Assembly: GCF_009192765.1 (NCBI RefSeq)
Contig: NZ_VOHQ01000009.1
Span: 62,001 to 126,000, forward strand
Reading direction: 5' to 3'
DNA: 64,000 nucleotides
Source of the DNA: Agriterribacter humi
GTDB lineage: Bacteria; Bacteroidota; Bacteroidia; Chitinophagales; Chitinophagaceae
Below, in pieces: positions 16,897 to 26,938 of this stretch. The first letter of the stretch is position 1; each line of letters starts with the position of its first letter. Both the position numbers and the translations under genes were made by a program. The notes below the pieces were generated by a model. The model was not told where the DNA came from. It was given only the letters and a program-made list of their open reading frames with translations, and searched no databases.

Positions 16897-18453
16897 TTAC
16901 TTATTTGTCATTCTTATTACCGGCACAATCATTTCCTCCACACTTATACCCCCATGCTGAAACGTGTTCCTGTAATAGTTTGAATAATAGTTGTAGTTAT
17001 TAGGATAACAGAGATAACCATCTTCTTTGGCAAATATGAAGGAAGAATTAACGGAAGGCACAGGCAGGCCGGCTTCTTTTGGGTCGCGAAAAGCCAGCAC
17101 TTCTTTAGGCTCGTAATTAAGGTTGCGCCCGTGCTTATACCGCAAATTGCTGGTAGTTTGTTTATCGCCAATCACTTTGTAAGGCGTATTTACTCTTACA
17201 CTCCCATGATCCGTTGCCACTATAAGCGTGAGGGGCTTTTCTGCTATTTTTTTGAGTGCCTGGTGAAGCGGTGAATGCTCAAACCAACTGGCGGTAATAC
17301 TCCTGTAACTGGTTTCATCACTGGCCAGTTCTTTCAGCACTTCCATTTCCGTTCTTGCGTGGCTCAGCATATCTACAAAATTGTATACAATGATGTTGAT
17401 ATCGTTTTCCAAAAGATTATGGATATTATCTACCAGTTTCTGGCCGTCATGGTGATTAACCACTTTGGTATAGGAATATTTAATATCGCCTTTGTATAAA
17501 CGCTTTAACTGCGCTTTCAAAAACTCCTCTTCATACAGGTTTTTTCCACCTTCCTCCTCATCGTTTTTCCATTGTGCCGGAAAATGTTTTTCAATGTCCA
17601 CGGGCATCATCCCGGCAAAAATAGCGTTGCGGCAATACTGTGTAGCGGTTGGCAGTATGGAATAAAAGGTTTCTTCTTCCTGTATGCGAAATGTTTCTGC
17701 AAAAGCAGGCTGAATGGTTTTCCATTGATCGTAGCGCAGGTTATCAATTAAAGCAACAAACAGAGGCTTGCCTTTCTCAATATGTGGCAATATTTTATAA
17801 CGGAATAAAGTATGGCTCATAATGGGTGCATCCGTGCTTTTGGGATTTACCCATGAAGCGTAATTTCTGCTGATGAACTTAAAAAACTCGGTATTGGCTT
17901 CACTTTTTTGTGATTGAAATACCTCCCGCATTTCAGGACTGTCACTTTTTTCCATTTCCAGTTCCCAATACACTAATTTTTTATAGAGTTCCATCCATTC
18001 GTTATAGTTTGGATTGCTGTTTAAAGCCATGAAAAGATTGCGAAATTCCTGTTGGTATGCACTGGTTGTTTTTTCGGCTACCAGCCTGCGGTTATCAATT
18101 ATTTTTTTTAAACTCAGCAATACCTGGTTGGGATTAACCGGTTTGATCAGGTAATCACTGATCTGTGAACCAATTGCGTCATCCATCAGGTTTTCCGTTT
18201 CATTTTTGGTAATAAGCACCACCGGCAACTGCTGATTGATCTCTTTTATCCTGGCCAATGTTTCAAGCCCCGTAATGCCGGGCATGGTTTCATCGAGCAA
18301 TACTACATCTACTATATTTTCTTTCACATAGTCCAGCGCATCATACCCATTGGTGAGCGTTTGCACTTCGTATCCTTTATTTTCCAAAAAGAGCTTTTGC
18401 GATTGGAGACTCTCCATTTCATCATCAACCCAAAGTATTTTTGCCAAAGACAT
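16897..18453 (-). CDS. porX: PorX, response regulator of the type IX secretion system
   Basis: 518 residues. The N-terminal receiver domain (1-125) has acidic D10-D11, phospho-acceptor D54 (VVLLDETMPG), T82 and K104. The C-terminal PglZ domain (about 190-515) belongs to the alkaline-phosphatase fold and carries the metal site DHGSVRVN. PorX with the kinase PorY controls type IX secretion genes in Bacteroidota and acts with the ECF sigma factor SigP in Porphyromonas. Neither partner is visible here. The domain order and length match PorX rather than a plain regulator. It is divergent from the HD hydrolase gene with a 95-bp spacer. Confidence 0.93.
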   Translation of the reverse strand: MSLAKILWVDDEMESLQSQKLFLENKGYEVQTLTNGYDALDYVKENIVDVVLLDETMPGITGLETLARIKEINQQLPVVLITKNETENLMDDAIGSQISDYLIKPVNPNQVLLSLKKIIDNRRLVAEKTTSAYQQEFRNLFMALNSNPNYNEWMELYKKLVYWELEMEKSDSPEMREVFQSQKSEANTEFFKFISRNYASWVNPKSTDAPIMSHTLFRYKILPHIEKGKPLFVALIDNLRYDQWKTIQPAFAETFRIQEEETFYSILPTATQYCRNAIFAGMMPVDIEKHFPAQWKNDEEEGGKNLYEEEFLKAQLKRLYKGDIKYSYTKVVNHHDGQKLVDNIHNLLENDINIIVYNFVDMLSHARTEMEVLKELASDETSYRSITASWFEHSPLHQALKKIAEKPLTLIVATDHGSVRVNTPYKVIGDKQTTSNLRYKHGRNLNYEPKEVLAFRDPKEAGLPVPSVNSSFIFAKEDGYLCYPNNYNYYSNYYRNTFQHGGISVEEMIVPVIRMTNK

Positions 18454-18480
18454 GAATATTTATTTTTATGTTTAGCTAAT

Positions 18481-18488
18481 CAAATGTA
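18481..18488 (-). promoter_or_regulatory. -7 promoter element of porX
   Basis: TACATTTG on the minus strand, 27 bp before the porX start. It lies 20 bp from the opposing promoter of the HD gene, so the two promoters are back to back. Confidence 0.55.
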
Positions 18489-18508
18489 GTTATTCATTTC
18501 CCGCTTTT

Positions 18509-18516
18509 TACCTTTG
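18509..18516 (+). promoter_or_regulatory. -7 promoter element of the HD hydrolase-lpxD unit
   Basis: TACCTTTG, a full TAnnTTTG match, 32 bp before the ATG at 18549. Confidence 0.6.
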
Positions 18517-18548
18517 CGCCGGTTCCTTTATTTTTTTAACATTTTCAC

Positions 18549-19754
18549 ATGCCTTTCCGAAAAATCATCAATGATCCTGTATATGGATTTATTACTATAA
18601 ACAACCCGTTGATATTTGAAATTATTTCACACCCCTGGTATCAGCGTCTGCGGCGCATTAAGCAAATGGCACTGGCGCATTTGGTGTATCCCGGCGCCGT
18701 TCATACCCGCCTGCATCATTCTTTAGGAGCATACCATTTAATGGGCAACGCCTTGCAGGTATTAAAAGAAAAAGGAACATTCATCAGCGAAGCTGAAGAT
18801 ACCGGTGCAAAGATTGCTATTCTTTTACACGATATAGGTCATGGCCCCTTTTCGCATGCATTGGAAAGCGTGCTTATGGAAAATGTTCATCACGAGGAAT
18901 TGTCTCTTTTACTGATGCAGGACCTGAACCGGCAATTTAACGGGCAGCTTCAAACCGCGATTGATATCTTCACAAATACTTATCCCAAAAAATTTTTACA
19001 TCAATTAGTAAGCGGCCAATTAGACGTTGACCGGATGGATTATCTTACCCGCGATAGTTTTTTTACCGGCGTAAGCGAAGGCGTTATCGGATACGACCGG
19101 ATCATAAAAATGCTTACTGTACACAACGGGGAGCTAATGGTGGAGGAGAAGGCCATATATTCCATCGAAAAATTTTTAGTGGCGCGCAGGCTTATGTACT
19201 GGCAGGTGTATTTGCATAAAACTGTACTGGCAGCGGAAATGACGCTTGTTAAGATCCTGGAAAGAGCCAGGGAAACGGGTATGGAAAATGCTGAGCGTTT
19301 GCCGGAAAGCATATTGAAATCATTTTTGTTAAATCAATATAAAGGAACCATAGCCCTGCATCTTGATCAGTTTTGCCAACTCGATGATACAGATATTGTA
19401 GCCGCTATAAAAAGCTGGTGCCATCATCCCGATAAAATACTTTCCCTGTTGTGCAATGGCATCATGAACCGGCATTTGCTCAAAGTAAAACTACAAAGCA
19501 CTCCTATACCCGGGGAAGAAGTAACTAAACAGAAAAAAAGGATGATGGAACGGCTTAATATCAATGAGAAGGATGCTTCTTATCTTGTATTTACCGGAGA
19601 AGCGGTAAACCGCACATACAATCCTTATAATGAAAAGATCAACATCCTTTTTAAGGACGGCAAGGTTAAAGATATATCTCAGGTAGACAACGCCCTGATA
19701 CAACATAACCTTTCCGGGGCCGTGAAAAAATTTTACATTTGTTGTCTCAAATAA
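18549..19754 (+). CDS. HD domain phosphohydrolase
   Basis: 401 residues. The metal-binding HD superfamily pattern is complete: H in [11 protein letters not shown] near 55-62, the HD pair in [15 protein letters not shown] near 97, and D in the [15 protein letters not shown] block near 165. This layout (SAMHD1/dGTPase-like) suggests a nucleotide triphosphohydrolase, though the substrate cannot be read from sequence. Its stop is only 5 bp before lpxD, so the two are probably co-transcribed. In other Bacteroidota this gene commonly lies beside porX, as here. Confidence 0.86.
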   Translation: MPFRKIINDPVYGFITINNPLIFEIISHPWYQRLRRIKQMALAHLVYPGAVHTRLHHSLGAYHLMGNALQVLKEKGTFISEAEDTGAKIAILLHDIGHGPFSHALESVLMENVHHEELSLLLMQDLNRQFNGQLQTAIDIFTNTYPKKFLHQLVSGQLDVDRMDYLTRDSFFTGVSEGVIGYDRIIKMLTVHNGELMVEEKAIYSIEKFLVARRLMYWQVYLHKTVLAAEMTLVKILERARETGMENAERLPESILKSFLLNQYKGTIALHLDQFCQLDDTDIVAAIKSWCHHPDKILSLLCNGIMNRHLLKVKLQSTPIPGEEVTKQKKRMMERLNINEKDASYLVFTGEAVNRTYNPYNEKINILFKDGKVKDISQVDNALIQHNLSGAVKKFYICCLK

Positions 19755-19759
19755 TCTTT

Positions 19760-20806
19760 ATGACATTCACTGCCACACAAATAGCTTTGCTGATTGACGG
19801 TAAAATTGAAGGCAATGCCGATGCAGGTGTACATTCATTCAGCAAAATTGAAGAGGCAAAAGAAGGTCAGTTGGCTTTTCTTGCCAATCCCAAATATGAA
19901 GATTACCTGTATGCTACCAAAGCCTCGGTAATTATTATTAATGATTCGCTGGAGCTAAAAGAAAAGGTTAGTGGAACGCTGATAAGGGTTCCTGATGCCT
20001 ATAGCGCTTTTGCCACCTTATTGACCAAATACCAGGAAATGGTGTCGCAGCAGTTAACTGGTATTCAGCAACCTTCTTATATTGCTCCTTCCGCCAAAAC
20101 AGGAACAAATGTTTTTGTTGGAGCTTTCGCTTATATAGGAGAAAATGCTGAAATAGGAAATGATGTTAAGATATATCCACACAGCTTTATTGGTGATAAT
20201 GTTAAAATTGGCGATCATTCTGTTATTCATCCTTCAGTAACCATATACCATCATTGCAAAATAGGAAAGAAGGTTATTGTTCATGCAGGCACTGTTATTG
20301 GCAGTGATGGTTTTGGCTTTGCCCCCCAGGCAGACGGCAGCTTTAAAAAAGTTCCGCAAATTGGAAATGTAGAAATAGAAGACAATGTGGAAGTGGGTGC
20401 CAACGCCACTATAGATCGTGCAACTATAGGTTCTACCATTATAAGGACAGGCGCAAAGTTAGACAACCTGATTCAGGTGGCTCATAATGTGGAAGTAGGG
20501 CGTAACACGGTAATTGCCGCACAGGCAGGGGTAAGCGGGAGTACCAAAATAGGAAATAACGTTATGATTGGAGGCCAGGCGGGAATTGTAGGGCATATTA
20601 CTATAGCTGATGGCGCCAGGATAAATGCACAAAGTGGCGTAAGCAAATCCATCAAACAACCTAAAGCAGCGGTAACCGGATCTCCGGCTCATGATTATAC
20701 CAGTACATTGCGCAGCCAGGCCATATCCCGTAAGTTGCCGGATTTTGAAAAAAGAATCCAGGAACTGGAGGCGCTGATTAAACAACTGCTCGCTGAAAAA
20801 GTATAA
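19760..20806 (+). CDS. lpxD: UDP-3-O-(3-hydroxyacyl)glucosamine N-acyltransferase
   Basis: 348 residues from the ATG at 19760; a TTG 21 bp earlier would overlap the HD gene and is rejected. Third step of lipid A synthesis: transfers a hydroxyacyl chain from acyl-ACP to the amino group of the UDP-glucosamine acceptor. An N-terminal uridine-binding domain (1-100, [13 protein letters not shown]) is followed by the left-handed beta-helix of hexapeptide repeats (about 105-300, for example [14 protein letters not shown]). The expected catalytic histidine lies in the AHNVEVG turn. A C-terminal helix ends the protein. It is placed 5 bp after the HD gene. Confidence 0.95.
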   Translation: MTFTATQIALLIDGKIEGNADAGVHSFSKIEEAKEGQLAFLANPKYEDYLYATKASVIIINDSLELKEKVSGTLIRVPDAYSAFATLLTKYQEMVSQQLTGIQQPSYIAPSAKTGTNVFVGAFAYIGENAEIGNDVKIYPHSFIGDNVKIGDHSVIHPSVTIYHHCKIGKKVIVHAGTVIGSDGFGFAPQADGSFKKVPQIGNVEIEDNVEVGANATIDRATIGSTIIRTGAKLDNLIQVAHNVEVGRNTVIAAQAGVSGSTKIGNNVMIGGQAGIVGHITIADGARINAQSGVSKSIKQPKAAVTGSPAHDYTSTLRSQAISRKLPDFEKRIQELEALIKQLLAEKV

Positions 20807-20855
20807 TATCTTCCTATATACTGGGCCGGATAACTTACTATCGGGCGTTCATCCC

Positions 20856-20863
20856 TATCTTTG
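20856..20863 (+). promoter_or_regulatory. -7 promoter element of lpxC-fabZ
   Basis: TATCTTTG, a full TAnnTTTG match, 20 bp before the ATG at 20884. Confidence 0.6.
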
Positions 20864-20883
20864 CCCGATAACAAAAATGAATA

Positions 20884-22287
20884 ATGAACGCAAACTTCAA
20901 TCCTGATAAACAGCACACGCTTAAATCGGCAGTAAGTATTTCCGGAACGGGTTTACACACAGGTATTAAAGTAGATATGATATTAAACCCCGCTAATGCG
21001 GGTTTTGGGATTCAGTTTCAACGTATTGACCTGGCAGGACAGCCTATTATTAAGGCGGATTGCGACCTGGTTACAGACACTTCACGCGGAACAACACTGG
21101 AAGATAAAGGCGTTAAAGTAAGTACCGTTGAACATATACTGGCTGCATTGGTAGGCATGGGTGTTGATAATTGTCTTGTTGAATTAAACGGTCCTGAAAT
21201 ACCTATTATTGACGGCAGTTCGGCTCCATTTGTAGAAATTATTGAAGAAGCCGAAGTACTGGAGCAGGAAGCGGCAAAACTGTGGTATACGATTGACAGC
21301 AATATTACGTATTATGATGATGAGAAAAGGGTAGAAATGGTGGCAATGCCGGCCATAGAATATCAGATAACAACCCTTATTGATTTCAATAGCCCCGTTT
21401 TGGGAACACAGCATGCCGGTTTAAAGCACCTGAAGAATTTTAAATCGGAGATTGCTCCCTGCCGCACTTTTTGTTTTTTGCACGAACTGGAAATGCTCCT
21501 GGAGAATAACCTGATAAAAGGCGGTGATATTAATAACGCCATTGTAATAGTAGATAAACCTGTAAGCGAAGCCGAAATGGAACGCCTGGGCAAAGCCTTT
21601 GGCAGAAAGAAAATGGAGGTAAAAAGCGGCGGATATCTTAATAATCTTGAGCTCCGGTTCCCGAATGAGCCCGCACGCCATAAATTACTGGATATTGTAG
21701 GCGACCTTGCCCTCATAGGCACTCCCATAAAAGCGCACATTATTGCCAACCGCCCGGGGCATTCTTCAAACGTAAGTTTTGCCAAAAAGATAAAGCAGCA
21801 CATTAAAGTAAACAAGCAAATGCTTGATGTACCCATATACGACCCCAACCAAACTCCTGTATATACCACCCAGCAAATTGAAAAAACACTTCCCCACCGC
21901 TATCCTTTTTTATTGGTTGATAAAATTATTGAGCTTACCGATACAAGAATTGTAGGTATCAAGAATGTAACCTTTAATGAGCCATTTTTTGTTGGGCATT
22001 TTCCAGGTAACCCTATCATGCCCGGCGTGCTGCAGATAGAAGCTTTGGCGCAAACCGGCGGAATTTTAGCCATTAATGCCCTCCCCCCCGGAGAATATGA
22101 TACCTATTTTGTTAAAATGGACAATGCCCGCTTCCGCCACAAAGTGGTTCCGGGAGATACCATGATACTGAAAATGGAGCTTAATGCTCCCATCCGCAGG
22201 GGAATGTGTGAGATGCAGGGAACGGTATATATCGGAAATAAAATTGCAACTGAAGCCACGCTGATGGCACAATTAGTGAAGCGGTAA
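20884..22287 (+). CDS. lpxC/fabZ: LpxC-FabZ fusion: deacetylase plus hydroxyacyl-ACP dehydratase
   Basis: 467 residues. The N-terminal part (1-305) is LpxC, the zinc deacetylase that commits UDP-GlcNAc to lipid A, with VSTVEHILAAL and the C-terminal zinc motif HKLLDIVGDLAL. The C-terminal part (about 320-467) is FabZ, the dehydratase of fatty acid elongation, with HRYPFLLVDKI and the active-site stretch HFPGNPIMPGVLQIE. This fusion is the normal form in Bacteroidota. It couples flux between membrane phospholipid and lipid A, because both enzymes compete for the same hydroxyacyl pool. It lies between lpxD and lpxA and has its own promoter. Confidence 0.96.
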   Translation: MNANFNPDKQHTLKSAVSISGTGLHTGIKVDMILNPANAGFGIQFQRIDLAGQPIIKADCDLVTDTSRGTTLEDKGVKVSTVEHILAALVGMGVDNCLVELNGPEIPIIDGSSAPFVEIIEEAEVLEQEAAKLWYTIDSNITYYDDEKRVEMVAMPAIEYQITTLIDFNSPVLGTQHAGLKHLKNFKSEIAPCRTFCFLHELEMLLENNLIKGGDINNAIVIVDKPVSEAEMERLGKAFGRKKMEVKSGGYLNNLELRFPNEPARHKLLDIVGDLALIGTPIKAHIIANRPGHSSNVSFAKKIKQHIKVNKQMLDVPIYDPNQTPVYTTQQIEKTLPHRYPFLLVDKIIELTDTRIVGIKNVTFNEPFFVGHFPGNPIMPGVLQIEALAQTGGILAINALPPGEYDTYFVKMDNARFRHKVVPGDTMILKMELNAPIRRGMCEMQGTVYIGNKIATEATLMAQLVKR

Positions 22288-22309
22288 TTGATGAATATTA
22301 TCTTTTCCT

Positions 22310-22317
22310 TACTTTTG
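22310..22317 (+). promoter_or_regulatory. -7 promoter element of lpxA
   Basis: TACTTTTG matches TAnnTTTG and lies 82 bp before the lpxA ATG at 22400. It is 23 bp after the lpxC-fabZ stop. Confidence 0.5.
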
Positions 22318-22399
22318 CCCTCGTCAGGAAACCACCTGACATTTTTTGTATATACATGAAATACTGTTTGCCAGGATTCCACATAAGAAACAATCATCA

Positions 22400-23206
22400 A
22401 TGATTCATCCCCACACATATATTCACCCCAACGCCAAACTGGCCACTAATGTAAAAGTTGATCCTTTCACTGTAATTCACCATAATGTAGAAGTAGGAGA
22501 AGGCACCTGGATCGGAAGCAATGTAACGATTATGGAAGGTGCAAGAATTGGCAAAAATTGCCGCATCTTTCCGGGGGCGGTTATTTCGGCCATCCCGCAA
22601 GACCTGAAGTTTGCAGGAGAAAATTCTCTTGTTGAAGTTGGCAACAATACTACCATACGCGAATTTGTTACCATTAACCGCGGCACCAAAGAAAGAGGAA
22701 AAACTACGGTAGGCGATAATTGCCTCATACAGGCCTATAGTCATATAGCCCACGACTGCTCTGTTGGCAATAACTGCATTATTACCAATAATACACAAAT
22801 GGCAGGGCATGTGGCAATGGGCGACTGGTCTATACTTGGCGGCATGTGCGCTGTTCATCAGTTTGTAAAAATTGGCGCCCATTCCTATGTAGGTGGCGGT
22901 TCACTTGTGGGTAAAGATGTGCCACCGTATATTAAAGCCGCCCGCCAGCCTCTTAGCTATGCCGGTGTAAATTCTATCGGGCTTAAGCGCAGGGGCTTTA
23001 CCATAGATAAGATCAATCATATATTGGATATTTACAGAACCATTTACAATAAAGGACTAAACACTTCCCAGGCAGTGGAAATTCTGGAAGAAGAATTCCA
23101 GGCCACGGATGAAAGAGATGAGATCGTAACTTTTATCCGTGAAAGCGGAAGAGGTATCATTAAACGCTACACTAAAAACAGCGTGGATGACGATATCGTT
23201 GATTAA
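22400..23206 (+). CDS. lpxA: Acyl-[ACP]-UDP-N-acetylglucosamine O-acyltransferase
   Basis: 268 residues from the ATG at 22400, where the product begins MIHPHTYIHPNAKL as the family does; an earlier in-frame ATG at 22346 would add 18 unusual residues. First step of lipid A synthesis. The hexapeptide beta-helix covers about 1-190 (VIHHNVEVGEGTWIGSNV), the catalytic histidine is in HIAHDCSVGNN, and the C-terminal helical domain has SIGLKRRGF. The 3' end overlaps the start of the following ABC ATPase gene by 20 bp. Confidence 0.96.
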   Translation: MIHPHTYIHPNAKLATNVKVDPFTVIHHNVEVGEGTWIGSNVTIMEGARIGKNCRIFPGAVISAIPQDLKFAGENSLVEVGNNTTIREFVTINRGTKERGKTTVGDNCLIQAYSHIAHDCSVGNNCIITNNTQMAGHVAMGDWSILGGMCAVHQFVKIGAHSYVGGGSLVGKDVPPYIKAARQPLSYAGVNSIGLKRRGFTIDKINHILDIYRTIYNKGLNTSQAVEILEEEFQATDERDEIVTFIRESGRGIIKRYTKNSVDDDIVD

Positions 23207-23822
23207 TACAGGCAAAAGGTTTAACAGGGATTGGATATTCCGGCATCTTAACTTTCAATTCTCAGCAGGCATGGCTTACGCCATTACCGGTCCTAACGGA
23301 TCCGGCAAATCCACACTCCTGCAGGTAATAGCAGGAGCGCTTTCTCCAAGCGAAGGAAAAGTGGAATACCTCGCAAAAAGCAATCAACCGCAAACCGGAA
23401 ATCCACTGAACCCTGAAAATATTTACCTGCACCTGTCCATCGCCGCTCCTTATCTGGAACTCATAGAAGAGATGACCCTGCATGAGTTCCTGCATTTTCA
23501 TCAACAGTTTAAACCACTGTTAGCATCTCCGGCCATCCCGGATATTATTGCATTAATCGGACTGGAAAAAGCTACCCACAAACAGATAAGGTATTTCAGC
23601 AGTGGGATGAAGCAAAGAGTAAAGCTGGCGCAATCTATTTTTTCAGACACACCTGTTTTATTATTAGATGAGCCCTGCACAAACTTAGATGCCGAAGGCA
23701 TTGCGTTATACCAGCAGTTGATTACAACATATTGCAAAAGCCGGCTAATCATTGTAAGCAGCAATGATGAAACAGAGTATGCATTTTGTAACGAACAACT
23801 GAATATCAATAACTATAAATAA
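23187..23822 (+). CDS. ABC transporter ATP-binding protein
   Basis: 211 residues from the ATG at 23187, which overlaps lpxA by 20 bp and so is translationally linked. Walker A is GPNGSGKST, the signature is YFSSGMKQRVKLA, and Walker B is PVLLLDEPCTNLD. The protein is a lone nucleotide-binding domain; no permease gene adjoins it. Its position right after lpxA is conserved in relatives, so it may power lipid or cell-envelope transport, but that is inference. A CcmA-like exporter subunit is the main alternative. Confidence 0.88.
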   Translation: MTISLINTGKRFNRDWIFRHLNFQFSAGMAYAITGPNGSGKSTLLQVIAGALSPSEGKVEYLAKSNQPQTGNPLNPENIYLHLSIAAPYLELIEEMTLHEFLHFHQQFKPLLASPAIPDIIALIGLEKATHKQIRYFSSGMKQRVKLAQSIFSDTPVLLLDEPCTNLDAEGIALYQQLITTYCKSRLIIVSSNDETEYAFCNEQLNINNYK

Positions 23823-23940
23823 CAATCCCGCCTATCCTACTTTCTCTTTTAAAAGGTCTGCAATTGCCCATGGACAGGGCATATGCGTAAAACCCTGATC
23901 CGGAACATCATTATAAAGAGGCATTCAAATATGTTTTTTT

Positions 23941-23948
23941 TAAATTTG
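23941..23948 (+). promoter_or_regulatory. -7 promoter element of the antiporter gene
   Basis: TAAATTTG, a full TAnnTTTG match, 23 bp before the TTG start at 23972. Confidence 0.5.
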
Positions 23949-23971
23949 CCTAACCTTTAAATCAATACCGG

Positions 23972-25216
23972 TTGGAACTTTATTATTCGTTTTCTGTTTT
24001 AATTGTATTAGCTTCTTTTTTTGCTTATCTGAATCTCAAAATATTAAAACTACCTTCTACCATTGGCATAATGCTCATTGCCATTTTCGTTTCTCTCCTC
24101 ATCAGAATTGCCGGCCCAAGCATCTTTCCTAAAACGACGCTTAGTTTTTTTAACCTTATCTCGGAATTTGATTTTACGGAAGTATTAATGGGCGCCATGC
24201 TTAATTTTCTCCTTTTCGCCGGCGCTATACACGTAAATTTCTCCGATCTGAAAGAACAACGTCTTCCCATATTCATCTTTTCTACCGTAAGTGTTATTAT
24301 TTCCACTTTTGTAGTAGCGTTCATTTTGTATAATGTAGCACCGCTTTTGCATGAAAATATTCCTTTTATTTATTGCCTGCTATTTGGCGCGTTAATTTCT
24401 CCTACAGACCCCATAGCAGTGCTGGGCATTTTAAAGCAGGCAAAGGTTCCTAAATCATTAGAAACAAAAATAGCCGGCGAATCACTTTTTAATGATGGGG
24501 TAGCCGTAGTATTGTTCGCCGTTATTCTGCAGCTTACCCAAACCAATGCTATAGATATTTCCGCGGGTTCTATTTCATGGCTGCTGGCAAGAGAAGCATT
24601 CGGAGGATTGTTATTAGGTGCCCTTCTTGGTTTTGGCGCATCGGCAGCTATGAAAAGAGTAGATGATTATAAGGTATCTGTTCTTATTACACTTTCTGTA
24701 GTAATGGGCGGATACCTGGTAGCGCGTGCTACGCATATTTCCGGACCGCTTACCATGGTTGCTGCGGGGCTTATTACAGGCAATTACGGAAAAAAAACAG
24801 CGATGTCATCAGAAACAAAAGACTATCTTAATAAATTTTGGGAACTTATAGATGAAATATTGAATGCCATATTGTTCCTCTTTATTGGTTTTGAACTATT
24901 ACTGATCCCCGATTTAACCAGTCACCTGGTGCTTGGTCTTTTTGCTATTGTTATTGTGCTGCTGGCAAGACTGCTTTCCATTTGGATCCCTTACGCTATA
25001 GTGCCATTTAAAAACAAGTTTCTTAAGGGCGCCCTCACTGTAATGGTATGGGGCGGGCTGCGCGGAGGTGTATCAATAGCCCTTGTTTTATCGGTGGATA
25101 ATGGGGAACACAAAAATTTATTACTGGAGATCACTTATTTCGTAGTGGTATTCTCCATCGTTGTACAGGGACTCACCGTGGGCAAGGTGGCCAAAAAAGC
25201 ACTGGTAGGTAACTGA
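23972..25216 (+). CDS. Na+/H+ antiporter, CPA1 family, TTG start
   Basis: 414 residues, about 11-12 membrane segments, exchanging sodium for protons across the inner membrane. The ND motif of the transport site lies in GESLFNDGVAVVLF (about 169-182), and the GGLRGGVSIAL block matches the end of the CPA1 core. No ATG exists between the in-frame stop at 23951 and this TTG, and the next internal ATG would remove the first membrane helix, so TTG is accepted. The gene converges with ald, with only 26 bp between stops. Confidence 0.9.
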   Translation: MELYYSFSVLIVLASFFAYLNLKILKLPSTIGIMLIAIFVSLLIRIAGPSIFPKTTLSFFNLISEFDFTEVLMGAMLNFLLFAGAIHVNFSDLKEQRLPIFIFSTVSVIISTFVVAFILYNVAPLLHENIPFIYCLLFGALISPTDPIAVLGILKQAKVPKSLETKIAGESLFNDGVAVVLFAVILQLTQTNAIDISAGSISWLLAREAFGGLLLGALLGFGASAAMKRVDDYKVSVLITLSVVMGGYLVARATHISGPLTMVAAGLITGNYGKKTAMSSETKDYLNKFWELIDEILNAILFLFIGFELLLIPDLTSHLVLGLFAIVIVLLARLLSIWIPYAIVPFKNKFLKGALTVMVWGGLRGGVSIALVLSVDNGEHKNLLLEITYFVVVFSIVVQGLTVGKVAKKALVGN

Positions 25217-25242
25217 GAAACTACCTACTCATCACTTACCAC

Positions 25243-26457
25243 TTATCTCCTGCTGGCAATCAATAAATTCAGGTCTGTATATTTTAAATTGAAGCGCTGG
25301 CTGAGATAAATATTTGTTAGCGCGCCCTTAAACAAGTATATCCCGCTGCGGATATTAAATTTATGCCATACTAATTTTTCCAGTCCGCCTTCATCGCCTA
25401 TTTCAAGCAACAGGGGCATCAGTACATTACTAATGGCCTGCGATGCCGTTCGGGCAAACCCCGAAGGTATATTGGGCACACAATAATGAATAACGCCGTG
25501 CTTAATAAATACAGGGCTTTCATGCGAAGTGATCTCCGAGGTTTCAAAACAGCCCCCGCGGTCAATACAAACATCCAGGATTACACTGCCCGGCCGCATA
25601 ATAGACACCATCTCTTCCGTTGCCACTATCGGCGTGCGTCCGCCAAAAGAAGATAAAGCGCCCACTGCCACATCACAGGTTTTTAATTGCTTGGCTAAAA
25701 TTTTAGGCTCTATTACAGAGGTCCACATTCTTACCCCTATATTACCCTGCATGCGTTTGAGCTTATAAATATTGTTGTCAAATACTTTTACGCTGCTGCC
25801 CATAGCCAGTGCGGTTCTTGCTGCATATTCGCCTACAATGCCTGCACCAATAATAACCACTTTGGTAGGAGGAATACCGGAAATACCACCCAGCAGCATT
25901 CCTTTGCCACTATTGGCATTACTTAAATAATTACCCGCCAGCAGCATTACCGCACTACCCGCAATTTCACTCATGCTGCGCACAATAGGATTGTGACCTG
26001 AATCGTCTTTAAAATTCTCAAATGACAAAGCGGTAATCCGCTTTTCCATCATGCGCTGTAATATTTCCGTTTTCATTACGGGCAGGTGAATAGGCGATAT
26101 AATCGTTTGATTGTGCCTTAACAAAAGCACTTCCTCTTCATTCACCGGCGCCGATTTCATGATCAAATCGCATTGAAACACCTCCTTCTTATCATATGCA
26201 ATTTTAGCGCCTGCATCGCTGTAATCCTTTTCAGAAAAATGTGCGCCTTCACCTGCACGATGCTCTACAACAACCCGGTGGCCGTTGTTGGTTAGTACAC
26301 TAATGGCATCAGGCGTTAATGCAATCCTGTTCTCCTGGAAAGAGTTTTCTTTTGGAATCCCGATCAGCAACTGCGCCTCACGTGGCTTAATATCTAATGT
26401 TTCTTCTAATGTTTCGTAATTGAACGATGTACCTACAAATGGCTTTTCTGCCGGCAT
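25243..26457 (-). CDS. ald: Alanine dehydrogenase
   Basis: 404 residues from the ATG at 26457, giving MPAEKPFVGTSFNYETLEE, the usual start in Bacteroidota; a TTG at 26511 would overlap tsaE. It interconverts L-alanine and pyruvate with NAD. The N-terminal catalytic half has LLIGIPKENSFQENRIALTP with the substrate-binding arginine. The Rossmann half has VVIIGAGIVGEYAARTALAMG. The protein is about 30 residues longer at the N-terminus than typical Ald, a known feature of this lineage. A PNT-like alternative is unlikely at this length. tsaE precedes it with 37 bp between, suggesting one operon. Confidence 0.88.
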   Translation of the reverse strand: MPAEKPFVGTSFNYETLEETLDIKPREAQLLIGIPKENSFQENRIALTPDAISVLTNNGHRVVVEHRAGEGAHFSEKDYSDAGAKIAYDKKEVFQCDLIMKSAPVNEEEVLLLRHNQTIISPIHLPVMKTEILQRMMEKRITALSFENFKDDSGHNPIVRSMSEIAGSAVMLLAGNYLSNANSGKGMLLGGISGIPPTKVVIIGAGIVGEYAARTALAMGSSVKVFDNNIYKLKRMQGNIGVRMWTSVIEPKILAKQLKTCDVAVGALSSFGGRTPIVATEEMVSIMRPGSVILDVCIDRGGCFETSEITSHESPVFIKHGVIHYCVPNIPSGFARTASQAISNVLMPLLLEIGDEGGLEKLVWHKFNIRSGIYLFKGALTNIYLSQRFNLKYTDLNLLIASRR

Positions 26458-26494
26458 AAGCTGGATAGGTTTGAGCGAACAATTTACTAAAAAT

Positions 26495-26920
26495 TTACCT
26501 GTGAAAATCAATTTTTAGCAAACGTGTATTGTTATTAACAGCATGCATGTAAATATCTACCCTGCTTTCGGGTAAAAGTGAAGGCGTTTTTTGCGGCCAT
26601 TCCACAAAACAAATATTGCCCGAATACAAACAATCTTCTATACCGGCATTAACAGCTTCTTCTTCATCCTTTAACCGGTACAGATCAATGTGAAAAATAT
26701 GTTTCAGTAAGTTGCCCTCACTATAGCTGTATTCATTTATCAATGAAAAAGTTGGACTGCTTACATGAGCGGTTACTCCTTTGGCGGCACACAATGCTTT
26801 AATAAAAGTGGTTTTCCCCACTCCCATCTCTCCATGAAAAGCAAAGACCCTGCCCCGCACATGCTCCCAAAAATACTGAGCACACTGCTGTATATTTTCT
26901 AATGTAACTGCTATCTCCAT
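26495..26920 (-). CDS. tsaE: tRNA threonylcarbamoyladenosine synthesis ATPase TsaE
   Basis: 141 residues from the ATG at 26920. It is the ATPase of the TsaBDE complex that makes t6A37 in ANN-decoding tRNAs. Walker A GEMGVGKT is at 30-37. The SSPTFSLINEY block and HIDLYRL follow, and FVEWPQK marks the C-terminal region. The tsaE-ald order near porX is a recurring Bacteroidota neighbourhood. Two identical promoter-like sequences and an imperfect hairpin lie in front of it. Confidence 0.94.
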   Translation of the reverse strand: MEIAVTLENIQQCAQYFWEHVRGRVFAFHGEMGVGKTTFIKALCAAKGVTAHVSSPTFSLINEYSYSEGNLLKHIFHIDLYRLKDEEEAVNAGIEDCLYSGNICFVEWPQKTPSLLPESRVDIYMHAVNNNTRLLKIDFHR

Positions 26921-26938
26921 AAACAATGTGTCTGACGG

